Below, in pieces: positions 26,197 through 36,022 of a DNA stretch of 64,000 nt. The position numbers and the translations under genes were made by a program. How positions within the stretch are numbered: position 1 is the first letter of the stretch; each line of letters opens with the position of its first letter. Below the pieces are notes generated by a model that saw only the letters and a program-made list of their open reading frames with translations, was not told where the DNA came from and ran no database searches. This DNA is from SZUA-309 sp965232595 (lineage in GTDB: Bacteria > Pseudomonadota > Gammaproteobacteria > Pseudomonadales > Azotimanducaceae): contig OZ246983.1 in the NCBI GenBank assembly GCA_965232595.1, positions 1,302,001-1,366,000 of the forward strand, given 5' to 3'.

Positions 26197-29100
26197 TTAC
26201 TCGGATTCCAGCTCGATATCGATGCCCAGACTGCGGATTTCCTTCACCAGAACGTTGAAGGATTCCGGCATGCCAGGCTCCATCTTGAAGTCGCCGTCCA
26301 CGATGTTCTTGTACATCTTGGTCCGTCCACTCACGTCATCCGACTTAACCGTCAGCATTTCCTGCAGGGTGTAGGCGGCGCCGTAGGCTTCCAGGGCCCA
26401 GACCTCCATCTCACCGAAGCGCTGACCACCGAACTGAGCCTTACCGCCCAGCGGCTGCTGGGTGACCAGGCTGTAGGAGCCGGTGGAGCGCGCGTGCATC
26501 TTGTCGTCGACCAGGTGGTTGAGCTTCAGCATGTACATATAGCCCACGGTCACCTGCCGGTCGAACTGATCGCCCGTGCGGCCGTCGTAAAGCGTGGTCT
26601 GACCGGTGCTCGGCAGGCCCGCCAGATCCAGCATCTGCTTGATCTCGGACTCCGCCGCACCGTCGAACACCTGGGTAGCCATCGGCACGCCAGGCACCAG
26701 GTTCTTGGCCATCTCCAGAATCTCGCCGTCCTTGAACGACTTCAGATTCTCTTTGCGCTCGCCTTCGGTGGAGTTGTAGACCTGCTCCAGGTACTCGCGA
26801 ATCTCTGCCGCCTTCTTCTGCTCTTCGAGCATGCGGCCGATGTTCTCACCGATACCCTTGGCAGCCCAGCCGAGGTGCGTTTCCAGGATCTGCCCGACGT
26901 TCATCCGCGACGGCACGCCCAGCGGGTTCAGGACGATGTCGACCGGCTCGCCATGCTCGTCGAACGGCATGTCTTCCACCGGCATGATCACCGAGATCAC
27001 ACCCTTGTTGCCGTGCCGGCCAGCCATCTTGTCGCCCGGCTGGATGCGGCGCTTGATCGCCAGGTAGACCTTGACGATCTTCAGCACGCCCGGTGCCAGG
27101 TCGTCGCCGGTTTCCAGCTTCTGACGCTTGTCGGCGTAGATCGCGTCCAGGCTGTCCTTGCGCTCTGCAAGCTGAGCTTCGGACCGCTCCAGCATGGCGT
27201 TCAGCTCATCATCCGACATGCGGATCTTGAACCAGTCGTCACGCTCGAGACCGGCCAGGTACTCCTCGTCGATGGTCAGGCCCTTGGACTTGCCGGGGGC
27301 GCTGGCGGCTTTCTGGCCGAGCAGGGCCCGCTGCAGACGCTCGTAGGTGGCTTCCTCGACGATTCGATACTCGTCGTCCAGGTCCTTGCGGATCTGAGCC
27401 AGCTGAGAACGCTCGATGTCCTTCGCGCGCTGATCTTTCTCCACGCCGTCGCGGGTGAAGACCTGCACGTCGATGACGGTGCCCTTGACGCTGGTCGGAA
27501 CGCGCAGCGACGTATCTTTCACGTCGGAGGCCTTCTCGCCGAAGATGGCACGCAGCAGCTTCTCTTCCGGGGTCAGCTGAGTTTCGCCCTTGGGCGTCAC
27601 CTTGCCGACCAGGATGTCGCCGGCACCCACTTCCGCACCGATGTAGACGATGCCGGACTCATCCAGCTTGGAGAGCGCGCCTTCACCCACGTTCGGGATG
27701 TCACAGGTCACTTCCTCCGGGCCGAGCTTGGTATCACGCGCGATACAGGTCAGCTCCTGGATGTGGATGCTGGTGAAGCGATCTTCCTGCACCACCCGCT
27801 CGGAGACGAGGATGGAGTCCTCGTAGTTGTAGCCGTTCCAGGGCATGAAGGCGATGCGCATGTTCTGCCCAAGCGCCAGCTCGCCCATGTCGCAGGACGG
27901 GCCGTCAGCGAGGATGTCGTTCCTCGCAATCACGTCACCCGGGGAAACCAGCGGCCGCTGGTTGATGCAGGTGTTCTGATTGGAACGGGTGAACTTGGTG
28001 AGGTTGTAGATATCTACACCGGCCTCACCCGCCTCGGTTTCCGCATCGGCTACCCGAACCACGATCCGGCCCGCGTCGACGCTGTCCACCACGCCGCCGC
28101 GATCGGCGATCACGCAGACGCCGGAGTCACGAGCGACGTTGCGCTCCATGCCGGTGCCTACCAGCGGGGTTTGCGCCCGCAGCGTCGGCACAGCCTGACG
28201 CTGCATGTTCGAGCCCATCAGCGCCCGGTTGGCGTCGTCGTGCTCGAGGAACGGAATCAGTGAGGCAGCCACGGACACCACCTGCTTAGGCGAGACGTCC
28301 ATGTAGTCCACGTTTTCCGCGGCGGTTTTGGTGAACTCGTTCTGATGACGCACGTCCACCAGCTCGGTAGCGAACTCGTTCTTCGCCGTCAGCGGTGCGG
28401 ACGCCTGCGCGATCACGTACTCCGCTTCGTCGATGGCGGACAGGTAGTCGATCTTATCGGTGACCTTGCCGTTTTCGACCCGACGGTACGGCGTCTCGAG
28501 GAAACCGTACTCGTTGGTCTGGGAGTAGGTGGCCAGCGAGTTGATCAGGCCGATGTTCGGACCTTCCGGCGTCTCGATGGGGCAGACCCGACCGTAGTGG
28601 GTGGGGTGCACGTCCCGGACTTCGAAGCCAGCCCGCTCACGGGTCAGGCCACCCGGGCCGAGCGCGGAGACGCGGCGCTTGTGGGTGACTTCCGAGAGCG
28701 GGTTGTTCTGGTCCATGAACTGGGACAGCTGGCTGGAGCCGAAGAACTCCTTGATCGCCGCTGCCACCGGCTTGGCGTTGATCATGTCCTGCGGCATCAG
28801 GCCTTCGGACTCGGCCAGCGACAGGCGCTCTTTGACCGCCCGCTCGACCCGGATCACGCCGACCCGGAAAGCGTTTTCCGACATCTCGCCGACGGAACGC
28901 ACCCGGCGATTACCCAGGTGATCGATATCGTCCACCGCGCCGTTACCGTTGCGGATGTCGATCAGCGTCCTCAGAACCTCGATGATGTCTTCGCGGTCGA
29001 GGATACCCTCGCCCTCGATGTCCTCACGACCCAGACGGCGGTTGAACTTCATCCGGCCAACGGCGGAAAGGTCATAGCGCTCGCTGGAGAAGAACAGGTT

Positions 29101-30273
29101 AGTAAACAGGTTCTCAGCCGCTTCCTTGGTCGGCGGCTCGCCCGGACGCATCATCCGGTAGATCTCTACCAGCGCTTCCAGCTTGTTCGTCGTGGAGTCG
29201 ATGCGCAGGGTGTCCGAGATGTACGGACCCTGGTCGAGATCATTGGTGTAGATGGTCTCGATCTCTTTCACGCCGGCTTCGAGCAGCTGGTCCAGCACCT
29301 CGTCGGTGATGATCGAGTTGCACGGCAGGATGATCTCGCCGCTCTCCTCGTCGATCAGGTCGCGCGCCGTTACCCGCTCGAGCAGGTACTCGCGCGGCAC
29401 GTCGAGACGCTTCAGGCCGGACTCTTCCAGGAGCCGCACGTGGCGGGCGGTGATCCGCCGGCCCACCTCGACCATGACGTTGCCTTCCTTGTCCTTGATG
29501 TCGAAGGAAGCGACGTCGCCGCGCATGCGGTCGGCCCGCAGGTCCACGGAGAAGCCGTCTTTCTTGACGTGGAAGACGTTCTTCTCGAAGAACATCTCGA
29601 GGATTTCTTCCGACGTGTACTCCAGCGCCCGCAGGATGATGGTGGCGGGGAGCTTACGGCGGCGGTCGATACGAACGAACACGCAGTCCTTCGGATCGAA
29701 CTCGAAATCCAGCCAGGAGCCACGGTAAGGAATAACCCGGGCGGAGTAGAGCAGCTTGCCCGAAGAGTGGGTCTTGCCCCGATCGTGATCGAAGAACACG
29801 CCCGGCGAACGGTGCAGCTGAGAAACGACTACCCGCTCGGTGCCGTTGATGACAAAGGTGCCGTTCTCGGTCATGAGCGGAATCTCGCCCATGTAGACTT
29901 CCTGCTCCTTCACGTCCTTGACCGCTTTGTTCGACGACTCCTTGTCGTAGATGATCAGGCGGACTTTGACTCTCAGCGGCGCGGCATAGGTGATGCCACG
30001 GAGCACACACTCTTTGACGTCGAACGCAGGCTCGCCGAGGCGATACTCCACGTACTCGAGTGCAGCGCTACCGGAATAGCTGACAATAGGAAACACTGAC
30101 CGGAACGCGGCGTGCAGCCCGATCTCGTCGCGTTCTCCCGGTTCCAGATCCAGCTGCAGAAACTTGTCGTAAGAATCCACCTGGATCGAGAGAAGATATG
30201 GCAACTCCATGACTCCGGGGAGTTTCCCGAAGTCCTTCCGGATGCGTTTCTTCTCGGTAAAGCTGTAAGCCAT
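26197..30273 (-). CDS. rpoB: DNA-directed RNA polymerase subunit beta
   Basis: A 1358-residue protein with MAYSFTEKKRIRKDFGKLPG at the N-terminus, the rifampicin-pocket region around FFGSSQLSQFMDQNNPLSEV, THKRRVSALGPGGLTRERAG (wild-type residues at the common resistance positions), and the C-terminal VDDKMHARSTGSYSLVTQQP. E. coli RpoB is 1342 aa. It is separated from rplL by 270 nt, as in other gammaproteobacteria where attenuation and RNase III processing adjust beta synthesis relative to L7/L12. Confidence 0.99.
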   Translation of the reverse strand: MAYSFTEKKRIRKDFGKLPGVMELPYLLSIQVDSYDKFLQLDLEPGERDEIGLHAAFRSVFPIVSYSGSAALEYVEYRLGEPAFDVKECVLRGITYAAPLRVKVRLIIYDKESSNKAVKDVKEQEVYMGEIPLMTENGTFVINGTERVVVSQLHRSPGVFFDHDRGKTHSSGKLLYSARVIPYRGSWLDFEFDPKDCVFVRIDRRRKLPATIILRALEYTSEEILEMFFEKNVFHVKKDGFSVDLRADRMRGDVASFDIKDKEGNVMVEVGRRITARHVRLLEESGLKRLDVPREYLLERVTARDLIDEESGEIILPCNSIITDEVLDQLLEAGVKEIETIYTNDLDQGPYISDTLRIDSTTNKLEALVEIYRMMRPGEPPTKEAAENLFTNLFFSSERYDLSAVGRMKFNRRLGREDIEGEGILDREDIIEVLRTLIDIRNGNGAVDDIDHLGNRRVRSVGEMSENAFRVGVIRVERAVKERLSLAESEGLMPQDMINAKPVAAAIKEFFGSSQLSQFMDQNNPLSEVTHKRRVSALGPGGLTRERAGFEVRDVHPTHYGRVCPIETPEGPNIGLINSLATYSQTNEYGFLETPYRRVENGKVTDKIDYLSAIDEAEYVIAQASAPLTAKNEFATELVDVRHQNEFTKTAAENVDYMDVSPKQVVSVAASLIPFLEHDDANRALMGSNMQRQAVPTLRAQTPLVGTGMERNVARDSGVCVIADRGGVVDSVDAGRIVVRVADAETEAGEAGVDIYNLTKFTRSNQNTCINQRPLVSPGDVIARNDILADGPSCDMGELALGQNMRIAFMPWNGYNYEDSILVSERVVQEDRFTSIHIQELTCIARDTKLGPEEVTCDIPNVGEGALSKLDESGIVYIGAEVGAGDILVGKVTPKGETQLTPEEKLLRAIFGEKASDVKDTSLRVPTSVKGTVIDVQVFTRDGVEKDQRAKDIERSQLAQIRKDLDDEYRIVEEATYERLQRALLGQKAASAPGKSKGLTIDEEYLAGLERDDWFKIRMSDDELNAMLERSEAQLAERKDSLDAIYADKRQKLETGDDLAPGVLKIVKVYLAIKRRIQPGDKMAGRHGNKGVISVIMPVEDMPFDEHGEPVDIVLNPLGVPSRMNVGQILETHLGWAAKGIGENIGRMLEEQKKAAEIREYLEQVYNSTEGERKENLKSFKDGEILEMAKNLVPGVPMATQVFDGAAESEIKQMLDLAGLPSTGQTTLYDGRTGDQFDRQVTVGYMYMLKLNHLVDDKMHARSTGSYSLVTQQPLGGKAQFGGQRFGEMEVWALEAYGAAYTLQEMLTVKSDDVSGRTKMYKNIVDGDFKMEPGMPESFNVLVKEIRSLGIDIELESE

Positions 30274-30543
30274 TCGAATCTCCTGCGCTTGGCGAGTCAG
30301 CCGTTGCCTCCTGTCGATCCCCGGGGTCGATTGCCTCTACGGGGTGCGGGCAGTGGCGCCGGCGTATTTAATTCATTTCCTGCGCTAACGGATCAGCCGC
30401 AAAGCGGACGTCCGCTGATCGGTTTCCCGATCCAAAATGAAGCCACTCTTCCCCAAGTGGCCCCAACGACGAAAGGCCAGAGCCCCGCAGCGCGAGCCGC
30501 GAGGACATCCAGCCAGTCGTCTGAACTCAAGACCAAAATCTGG
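30274..30543 (-). promoter_or_regulatory. rplL-rpoB intercistronic region with hairpins
   Basis: This 270-nt gap contains an inverted repeat with 7-bp arms at 30391-30397/30414-30420 around a 12-bp palindrome (30404-30415), next to an overlapping alternative hairpin at 30417-30422/30427-30432. No T-run follows. By position it may be the RNase III or attenuation region known between rplL and rpoB in E. coli; no coding sequence was seen. Confidence 0.4.
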
Positions 30544-30927
30544 TTACTTGAGCTCAACCTGTGCGCCAGCTTCTTCGAGCTGCTTCTTGAAGTCTTCTGC
30601 TTCGTCTTTGGTCGCACCTTCTTTGATGGGAGACGGCGCTTCGTCAACGAGGGCCTTGGCTTCCTTGAGGCCGAGACCGGTGATCGCGCGTACTGCCTTG
30701 ATCACGTTGACTTTCTTATCGCCGGCAGCCGTGAGAACGACATCGAATTCGTCCTTCTCTTCAGCGGCTGCGCCACCAGCGTCACCGCCTGCTGCTGCAG
30801 GTGCTGCGGCTACTGCTGCAGCTGCGGATACGCCGAACTTCTCTTCCATGGATTGAACGAGTTCAACCACTTCCATCACGCTCATCTCAGCGATGGCGTT
30901 CAAAATGTCGTCTTTGGACAGTGCCAT
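30544..30927 (-). CDS. rplL: 50S ribosomal protein L7/L12
   Basis: A 127-residue acidic protein with the dimerising N-terminal helices (MALSKDDILNAIAEMSVMEV), an Ala-rich flexible hinge (residues ~36-52), and the C-terminal factor-binding domain EFDVVLTAAGDKKVNVIKAV, GLGLKEAKALVDEAPSPIKE. It forms the multimeric stalk that recruits EF-Tu, EF-G and IF2. E. coli L7/L12 is 121 aa; the hinge is slightly longer here. It follows rplJ by 46 nt. Confidence 0.98.
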   Translation of the reverse strand: MALSKDDILNAIAEMSVMEVVELVQSMEEKFGVSAAAAVAAAPAAAGGDAGGAAAEEKDEFDVVLTAAGDKKVNVIKAVRAITGLGLKEAKALVDEAPSPIKEGATKDEAEDFKKQLEEAGAQVELK

Positions 30928-30973
30928 TTTCTAGTTTCTCCTAAGGGCTCTGAGAGCCTTATCTGTTACCTGC

Positions 30974-31504
30974 TTACTCAGAAGCCTGCTTCTGATCGCG
31001 AACTGCGGCTACGGTACGAACCAGCTTGCCCGGCACCTCGTTCATGGTGCGTGCGAGCTTCGTGATCGGCGCCTGCATGACGGCCATGAGGAGGGCAATC
31101 GCCTCATCACGGGTCGGCAGCTTGGCCACACGATCGATGTCGCCCGGGCCCAGGAGCTGACCGCCGATGGAGAGAGCTTTCACTTCAAGCTCTTCGTACT
31201 CCTTGGCGTAGTCCTTGAGCAGCCGTGCGGCAGAGCCCGGATCCTCTTGCGAGAATGCAAACATCGTCGGGCCGACCAGAGTCTCAGTGAGACACTCGTA
31301 CTCGGTACCTTCGATGGCCCGCTTCGCCAGCGTGTTGCGGACGACGCGCAGATAGACACCGGACTCACGTGCTTTCGCGCGCATCTCCGTCATCTGGTCT
31401 ACGGTCAGACCACGATAATCGCTGACCACTGCGGACAGGGCGTTGGTCGCGGCTTCGTTAACCTCGGCAACAATCGCTTGTTTGTCTGCAAGTCTTAATG
31501 CCAT
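30974..31504 (-). CDS. rplJ: 50S ribosomal protein L10
   Basis: A 176-residue protein starting MALRLADKQAIVAEVNEAAT with VVSDYRGLTVDQMTEMRAKA and the C-terminal helix (TKLARTMNEVPGKLVRTVAA) that binds L7/L12 dimers. L10 anchors the stalk on 23S rRNA and in E. coli represses rplJL translation by binding its leader. A 334-nt gap upstream fits such a leader. E. coli L10 is 165 aa. Confidence 0.98.
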   Translation of the reverse strand: MALRLADKQAIVAEVNEAATNALSAVVSDYRGLTVDQMTEMRAKARESGVYLRVVRNTLAKRAIEGTEYECLTETLVGPTMFAFSQEDPGSAARLLKDYAKEYEELEVKALSIGGQLLGPGDIDRVAKLPTRDEAIALLMAVMQAPITKLARTMNEVPGKLVRTVAAVRDQKQASE

Positions 31505-31838
31505 GGTTTCTCCTATATGCCTGCCTTACCGGCGAGCCGGCTCGGTAGGCATGGTTCCAATCGGATATCGCCGATATCCAGTTTTACGGCGACCCGATCG
31601 CGGCACGAATGCGCGCTAGCAGGTAACACCGTCTACACAGGGTCGGGCTTTAAGCCTGTTTTGAAACCGTCGCCGGCTCCCTGTGGTTTTTGACGGCACC
31701 GGAGGATGTCCTCCGGCCCTCAAAACTCTTTTTTAGGACTCGCTCAGCGTCATCGGACTTGCTACTCCGTTGACGCCTCAGCTCTGCCCTCAGTTCGATT
31801 GGAGAACCCTTCGTTCGAGGCGCTCCAATGCTAAGTAC
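31505..31838 (-). promoter_or_regulatory. rplJ leader (L10-type autoregulatory RNA), 334-nt gap
   Basis: No gene is seen here. The minus strand has a long-range pairing TTGGAG/CTCCAA (31823-31828 with 31799-31804), an 8-bp hairpin CCGGAGGA/TCCTCCGG (31699-31716), and further GC-rich pairings near the rplJ start. Position and size match the L10 leader of other gammaproteobacteria, in which L10(L12)4 binding sequesters the rplJ ribosome site. Equivalence is by position; the kink-turn was not verified. Confidence 0.6.
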
Positions 31839-32534
31839 TTAGACCTCCAGGGAGGCCTGGTCGATGGACAGACCAGGACCCATCGTGGTCGACAGGGTGA
31901 TCTTCTGCAGGTAAACGCCCTTGGCTGACGCCGGCTTGGCCTTCTTCAGGTCCTCGAGCAGCGCTTCCAGGTTGGCCTTCACCTTGTCGGCGTCAAAACC
32001 GACCTGACCGACCCGGCCGTGGATGATGCCGGCCTTGTCGGTGCGGAACTGCACCTGACCTGCCTTGGCGTTGCTCACCGCGGTCTCTACGTCCGGGGTC
32101 ACCGTACCCGTCTTCGGGTTCGGCATCAGGCCGCGAGGACCGAGCACCTTGCCGAGCTGGCCGACCAGACGCATGGCGTCCGGAGTGGCGATCAGCACGT
32201 CGAAATCCATGGTGCCGCCTTTGATGCTCTCGGCCAGGTCTTCAAAGCCGACCAGGTCTGCGCCGGCAGCCGTCGCTTTGTCTGCGTTGTCACCCTGCGC
32301 GATCACGGCCACGCGAACGGACTTGCCGGTGCCGTGCGGCAGCGTGGTCGCGCCACGGACTACCTGATCAGACTTGCGGGGGTCCACACCCAGGTTCACG
32401 GAGACGTCGAAGGACTCGCTGAATTTGGCCTTGGCCAGGTCGCTCAGCACCGTGACCGCCTCATCAATGGCGTAGCTCTTCTCCGGATCTACCTTCTCGG
32501 CAATCTCTTTCTGTCTTCTGGTCAACTTGGCCAT
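31839..32534 (-). CDS. rplA: 50S ribosomal protein L1
   Basis: A 231-residue protein with MAKLTRRQKEIAEKVDPEKS, VDPRKSDQVVRGATTLPHGT and the L1 signature IATPDAMRLVGQLGKVLGPR, GLMPNPKTGTVT. L1 forms the mobile stalk that releases E-site tRNA and in E. coli represses rplKA translation. The ATG immediately follows the rplK stop (no gap), indicating coupling. Confidence 0.98.
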   Translation of the reverse strand: MAKLTRRQKEIAEKVDPEKSYAIDEAVTVLSDLAKAKFSESFDVSVNLGVDPRKSDQVVRGATTLPHGTGKSVRVAVIAQGDNADKATAAGADLVGFEDLAESIKGGTMDFDVLIATPDAMRLVGQLGKVLGPRGLMPNPKTGTVTPDVETAVSNAKAGQVQFRTDKAGIIHGRVGQVGFDADKVKANLEALLEDLKKAKPASAKGVYLQKITLSTTMGPGLSIDQASLEV

Positions 32535-32966
32535 TTACACACCCTCCGTTTCGATGCCGGCGCTGCGGGCACTGCCGGCGATGGTTCGCACGGCTGCATC
32601 CATGTCTGCGGCGGTCAGGTCAGGCATCTTCAGGGTCGCGATCTCTTCGAGCTGAGCCCGGTTCACCTTGCCCACCTTCTCGGTGTTCGGCGTGCCGCTG
32701 CCCTTGTTGATCTTCGCCGCCTTACGCAGCAGAACAGACGCGGGCGGCGTCTTGGTGACGAACGTGAAGCTGCGGTCCGCATACACGGTGATCACCACCG
32801 GGATGGGCATGCCCTGCTCCATGCTCTGGGTCTGGGCGTTGAACGCCTTACAGAAATCCATGATGTTGACGCCGTGCTGGCCGAGCGCTGGGCCGACCGG
32901 CGGGCTGGGATTTGCCTGACCAGCTGGCACCTGCAGCTTGATATAGGCTTCTACTTTCTTTGCCAT
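32535..32966 (-). CDS. rplK: 50S ribosomal protein L11
   Basis: A 143-residue protein with MAKKVEAYIKLQVPAGQANP, SPPVGPALGQHGVNIMDFCK and the thiostrepton-binding region RSFTFVTKTPPASVLLRKAA. L11 with helices 43-44 of 23S rRNA forms the GTPase-associated centre and is needed for RelA activation. The N-terminal Ala/Lys residues that PrmA methylates are present. It follows nusG by 108 nt. Confidence 0.98.
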   Translation of the reverse strand: MAKKVEAYIKLQVPAGQANPSPPVGPALGQHGVNIMDFCKAFNAQTQSMEQGMPIPVVITVYADRSFTFVTKTPPASVLLRKAAKINKGSGTPNTEKVGKVNRAQLEEIATLKMPDLTAADMDAAVRTIAGSARSAGIETEGV

Positions 32967-33074
32967 CTGCTATCTCCTGGTGGGTGCAAACGTGCGTTGC
33001 CGGCGCCAGCCGGAACGTCACTCCCCGTTACTGCGGCGGCACTTGGCTGGTGCCACCGCTCGTTTAGATACTGT

Positions 33075-33749
33075 TCAGCCCTTTTCGACCTGGTCGAAAT
33101 CGAGCTCTACCGGCGTGGACCGGCCGAGAATGGTGACCGCTACATGCAGCCGGTTCTTCTCGTAGTTGACCTCTTCCACCACGCCGCTGAAGTCGTTGAA
33201 CGGCCCGTCGATGACCCGAACGATCTCGCCGGGCTCGAACACCGTCTTCGGCGTTGCTTTCTCGCTGCCTGCCGCAACCCGATCGAGAATGGCGTTGGCC
33301 TCAGCATCCGTCAGCGGTGCCGGCTGGTCTGCCTTGCCGCCGATGAAGCCCATGACCCGCGGCGTCTCCTTGACGAGGTGCCAGGTGTCGTCGTTCAGCT
33401 CCATCTGCACCAGCACGTAGCCGGGAAAGAACTTCCGCTCGCTGCGGCGCTTCTGCCCGGCGCGCATCTCGACTACCTCTTCGGTCGGCACGAGAATCTC
33501 GCCGAAGAACTCCTTCAGGTTGGAAAGCTCCACCCGCTCCTGCAGCGTCCGGGCAACGTTCTTCTCGAAGCCCGAGTAGGCATGCACGACGTACCACTTC
33601 TTGTTCGAAGTGATCGGCGAGCTCGCCGCAGGCACTTCCGGCGCCGGCTCCGCCGCCTGCGCCTCCGGAGCAGCCTGTTCTGCTGCTTCGGTCTGCCCGG
33701 TCAGCTCACCCGGCTCCTGCGTCTCTGTCTGATCCACCGGATCTTCCAT
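33075..33749 (-). CDS. nusG: Transcription elongation/antitermination factor NusG with N-terminal extension
   Basis: A 224-residue protein. The NGN domain starts only at about residue 49 (NKKWYVVHAYSGFEKNVART), includes RKFFPGYVLVQMELNDDTWH, and the KOW domain has FEPGEIVRVIDGPFNDFSGV. The first ~47 residues are Glu-, Ala-, Pro- and Gln-rich, low complexity, and absent from E. coli NusG (181 aa). The ATG at 33749 has GAGG 5-6 nt upstream and there is no good internal start near the canonical position, so the extension looks genuinely translated. It follows secE by 19 nt. Confidence 0.96.
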   Translation of the reverse strand: MEDPVDQTETQEPGELTGQTEAAEQAAPEAQAAEPAPEVPAASSPITSNKKWYVVHAYSGFEKNVARTLQERVELSNLKEFFGEILVPTEEVVEMRAGQKRRSERKFFPGYVLVQMELNDDTWHLVKETPRVMGFIGGKADQPAPLTDAEANAILDRVAAGSEKATPKTVFEPGEIVRVIDGPFNDFSGVVEEVNYEKNRLHVAVTILGRSTPVELDFDQVEKG

Positions 33750-33768
33750 CGTTACCTCGCTTGGCCGC

Positions 33769-34137
33769 TTATCTCAGAATCGAAGAGACGACCCAGCTCA
33801 AGCCGGAGTCGAGCAGCCAGAGAATCAGCGCGAAAATCAAAACCAGAACCAGCACGATCATCGTGGTCTGAACCGTCTCGTCGCGGGTCGGCCAGACCAC
33901 GCGGCGGATCTCGCCGCGCGCGTCCTTGATCAGGGTCCAGGCATTGCCGCCCTTCTCGGTCTGGATCGCGACGAAAAACGCCGCCACCGCCATCACCAGC
34001 AACGCCGCCACCCGGTAGAGCAGCGACTGATCGCCGAAGTACCAGTTGCCGAAAACGCCACCGCCAAGGATGGCGAACACGACGATCCACTTCAGCCAGT
34101 CCAGATTTGCGCCGGTGGTTTCTGTACTCGTACTCAA
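33769..34137 (-). CDS. secE: Preprotein translocase subunit SecE
   Basis: A 122-residue membrane protein with three predicted helices (about 15-32, 40-58, 90-115). The conserved amphipathic segment before the last helix reads IRRVVWPTRDETVQTTMIVL, which clamps SecY. The three-helix form is typical of gammaproteobacteria (E. coli 127 aa). It lies between tRNA-Trp and nusG, the classical position. Confidence 0.96.
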   Translation of the reverse strand: MSTSTETTGANLDWLKWIVVFAILGGGVFGNWYFGDQSLLYRVAALLVMAVAAFFVAIQTEKGGNAWTLIKDARGEIRRVVWPTRDETVQTTMIVLVLVLIFALILWLLDSGLSWVVSSILR

Positions 34138-34193
34138 CTCTCGGTACCCGTTCTCTCAGTTCGTCCAGTTCGTCCAGCTCGTCAACATCAGGC

Positions 34194-34269
<76 letters not shown>

Positions 34270-34284
34270 GTTGTTCGCTCTGAC

Positions 34285-35475
34285 TTACTCTTTGATGGTC
34301 GTTACGACGCCAGCGCCGACGGTCCGGCCACCTTCACGGATCGCGAACCGCTGGCCTTCTTCCATCGCGATCGGGCTGATCAGCGTGACTACCATGTTCA
34401 CGTTGTCACCCGGCATCACCATCTCTACGTCCGCCGGCAGCTCACAGGTGCCCGTCACGTCCGTCGTCTCGAAGAAGAACTGCGGACGGTAACCCTTGAA
34501 GAACGGCGTATGACGGCCGCCTTCGTCCTTCGACAGCACGTACACTTCGCTCTCGAACACCGTGTGCGGCGTGATCGAACCCGGTACCGCCAGTACCTGG
34601 CCGCGCTCAACTTCCTCACGCTTGGTGCCGCGCAGCAGCACGCCAACGTTCTCGCCTGCACGACCTTCGTCAAGCAGCTTACGGAACATCTCGACACCCG
34701 TGCAGGTCGTGGTCTGCGTGTCGCGGATACCCACGATCTCGATCTCGTCACCCACCTTCACGATGCCGCGAGCTACCCGACCGGTCACTACCGTGCCCCG
34801 ACCAGAGATCGAGAACACGTCCTCGATCGGCATCAGGAACGGCTGATCCACCGGACGCTCAGGCTCCGGGATGTAATCGTCCAGCGCCTCGACCAGCTTC
34901 TCTACCGCCGGTGCACCGATCTCGCTGGTGTCACCTTCCAGGGCCTTCAGCGCGCTGCCGATGATGATCGGCGTGTCGTCGCCCGGGAACTCGTACTGGT
35001 CCAGAAGCTCACGCACTTCCATCTCGACCAGCTCCAGCAGCTCCTCGTCATCCACCATGTCCGCCTTGTTCATGAAGACGACAATCTTCGGAACGCCAAC
35101 CTGACGCGACAGCAGGATGTGCTCACGGGTCTGAGGCATGGGGCCATCAGCCGCCGATACCACCAGAATGGCACCGTCCATCTGAGCTGCACCCGTGATC
35201 ATGTTCTTCACGTAGTCAGCGTGGCCGGGGCAGTCAACGTGCGCGTAGTGACGGTTCGTCGACTCGTACTCAACGTGCGACGTCGCGATCGTGATGCCAC
35301 GCTCACGCTCTTCCGGCGCGTTATCAATCTCGCCGAAATCCTTCATCTCGCCACCGTACGCTTCCGCGCAAACCTTCGTCAGCGCCGCCGTCAACGTCGT
35401 CTTGCCATGGTCTACGTGACCAATCGTCCCTACGTTCACGTGCGGTTTGGTACGCTCAAATTTCTCTTTGGCCAT
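34285..35475 (-). CDS. tufB: Elongation factor Tu (copy behind the tRNA cluster)
   Basis: A 396-residue EF-Tu, protein-identical to the copy at 17253-18443. Motifs GHVDHGKT, DCPGH and NKAD are intact. At the nucleotide level the two differ, as far as I can align them, at only three synonymous sites near the 3' end (last two codons and one Arg codon close by), and homology stops at the start and stop codons. It is the last gene of the tRNA-Thr/Tyr/Gly/Thr-tufB unit and is followed within 15 nt by tRNA-Trp. Confidence 0.98.
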   Translation of the reverse strand: MAKEKFERTKPHVNVGTIGHVDHGKTTLTAALTKVCAEAYGGEMKDFGEIDNAPEERERGITIATSHVEYESTNRHYAHVDCPGHADYVKNMITGAAQMDGAILVVSAADGPMPQTREHILLSRQVGVPKIVVFMNKADMVDDEELLELVEMEVRELLDQYEFPGDDTPIIIGSALKALEGDTSEIGAPAVEKLVEALDDYIPEPERPVDQPFLMPIEDVFSISGRGTVVTGRVARGIVKVGDEIEIVGIRDTQTTTCTGVEMFRKLLDEGRAGENVGVLLRGTKREEVERGQVLAVPGSITPHTVFESEVYVLSKDEGGRHTPFFKGYRPQFFFETTDVTGTCELPADVEMVMPGDNVNMVVTLISPIAMEEGQRFAIREGGRTVGAGVVTTIKE

Positions 35476-35538
35476 TGCTGTTCCTCAAACAACCTTCGTC
35501 TTCTATATGCGGCCCCCTTATCTGCAAGGGCCGGAATA

Positions 35539-35614
<76 letters not shown>

Positions 35615-35617
35615 GTC

Positions 35618-35634
35618 GGCTCGCTTCGCGAGCC
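35618..35634. repeat. Small perfect hairpin between tRNA-Thr and tRNA-Gly
   Basis: Arms GGCTCGC and GCGAGCC with loop TTC. Similar in style to the hairpins in the 23S-5S and rpsL-rpsG spacers. No T-run, so not a terminator; possibly a processing guide. Confidence 0.6.
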
Positions 35635-35644
35635 CGCTACTGCC

Positions 35645-35718
35645 TGGAGCGGGTAGCGGGAATCGAACCCGCGTCATCAGCTTGGAAGGCTGAGGTTCTG
35701 CCGCTGAACTATACCCGC
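35645..35718 (-). tRNA. tRNA-Gly (TCC anticodon)
   Basis: 74 nt with encoded CCA. Acceptor GCGGGTA/TACCCGC, anticodon stem TCAGC/GCTGA with loop CTTCCAA. Nearly the E. coli glyT sequence and in the same cluster position. Confidence 0.97.
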
Positions 35719-35805
35719 GCGTTCTCTCGTTCCTTTATGTGCACTCAGCCAGCTGGGTGCCTGTTCCGGATCCTCTGAGTCCTGCTGGGCGGCACGCACG
35801 AAAAA

Positions 35806-35891
<86 letters not shown>

Positions 35892-36022
35892 TGAAACCAT
35901 GCGCACGGCGCTCATCGAACGCCGAACCTCGTGCTGAATGTGTCGCTCTGCTCGTCCGCTCAGATCTCCGCTATTTACCCGTTCTATTCGTTCTCTCTGA
36001 TTCAGCTTTCTGAAATCAGAAG

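Noticed and set aside
26149..30099. Long plus-strand frames opposite rpoB and rpoC
   Set aside because: Antisense shadows of highly conserved genes with no ribosome site or family resemblance.
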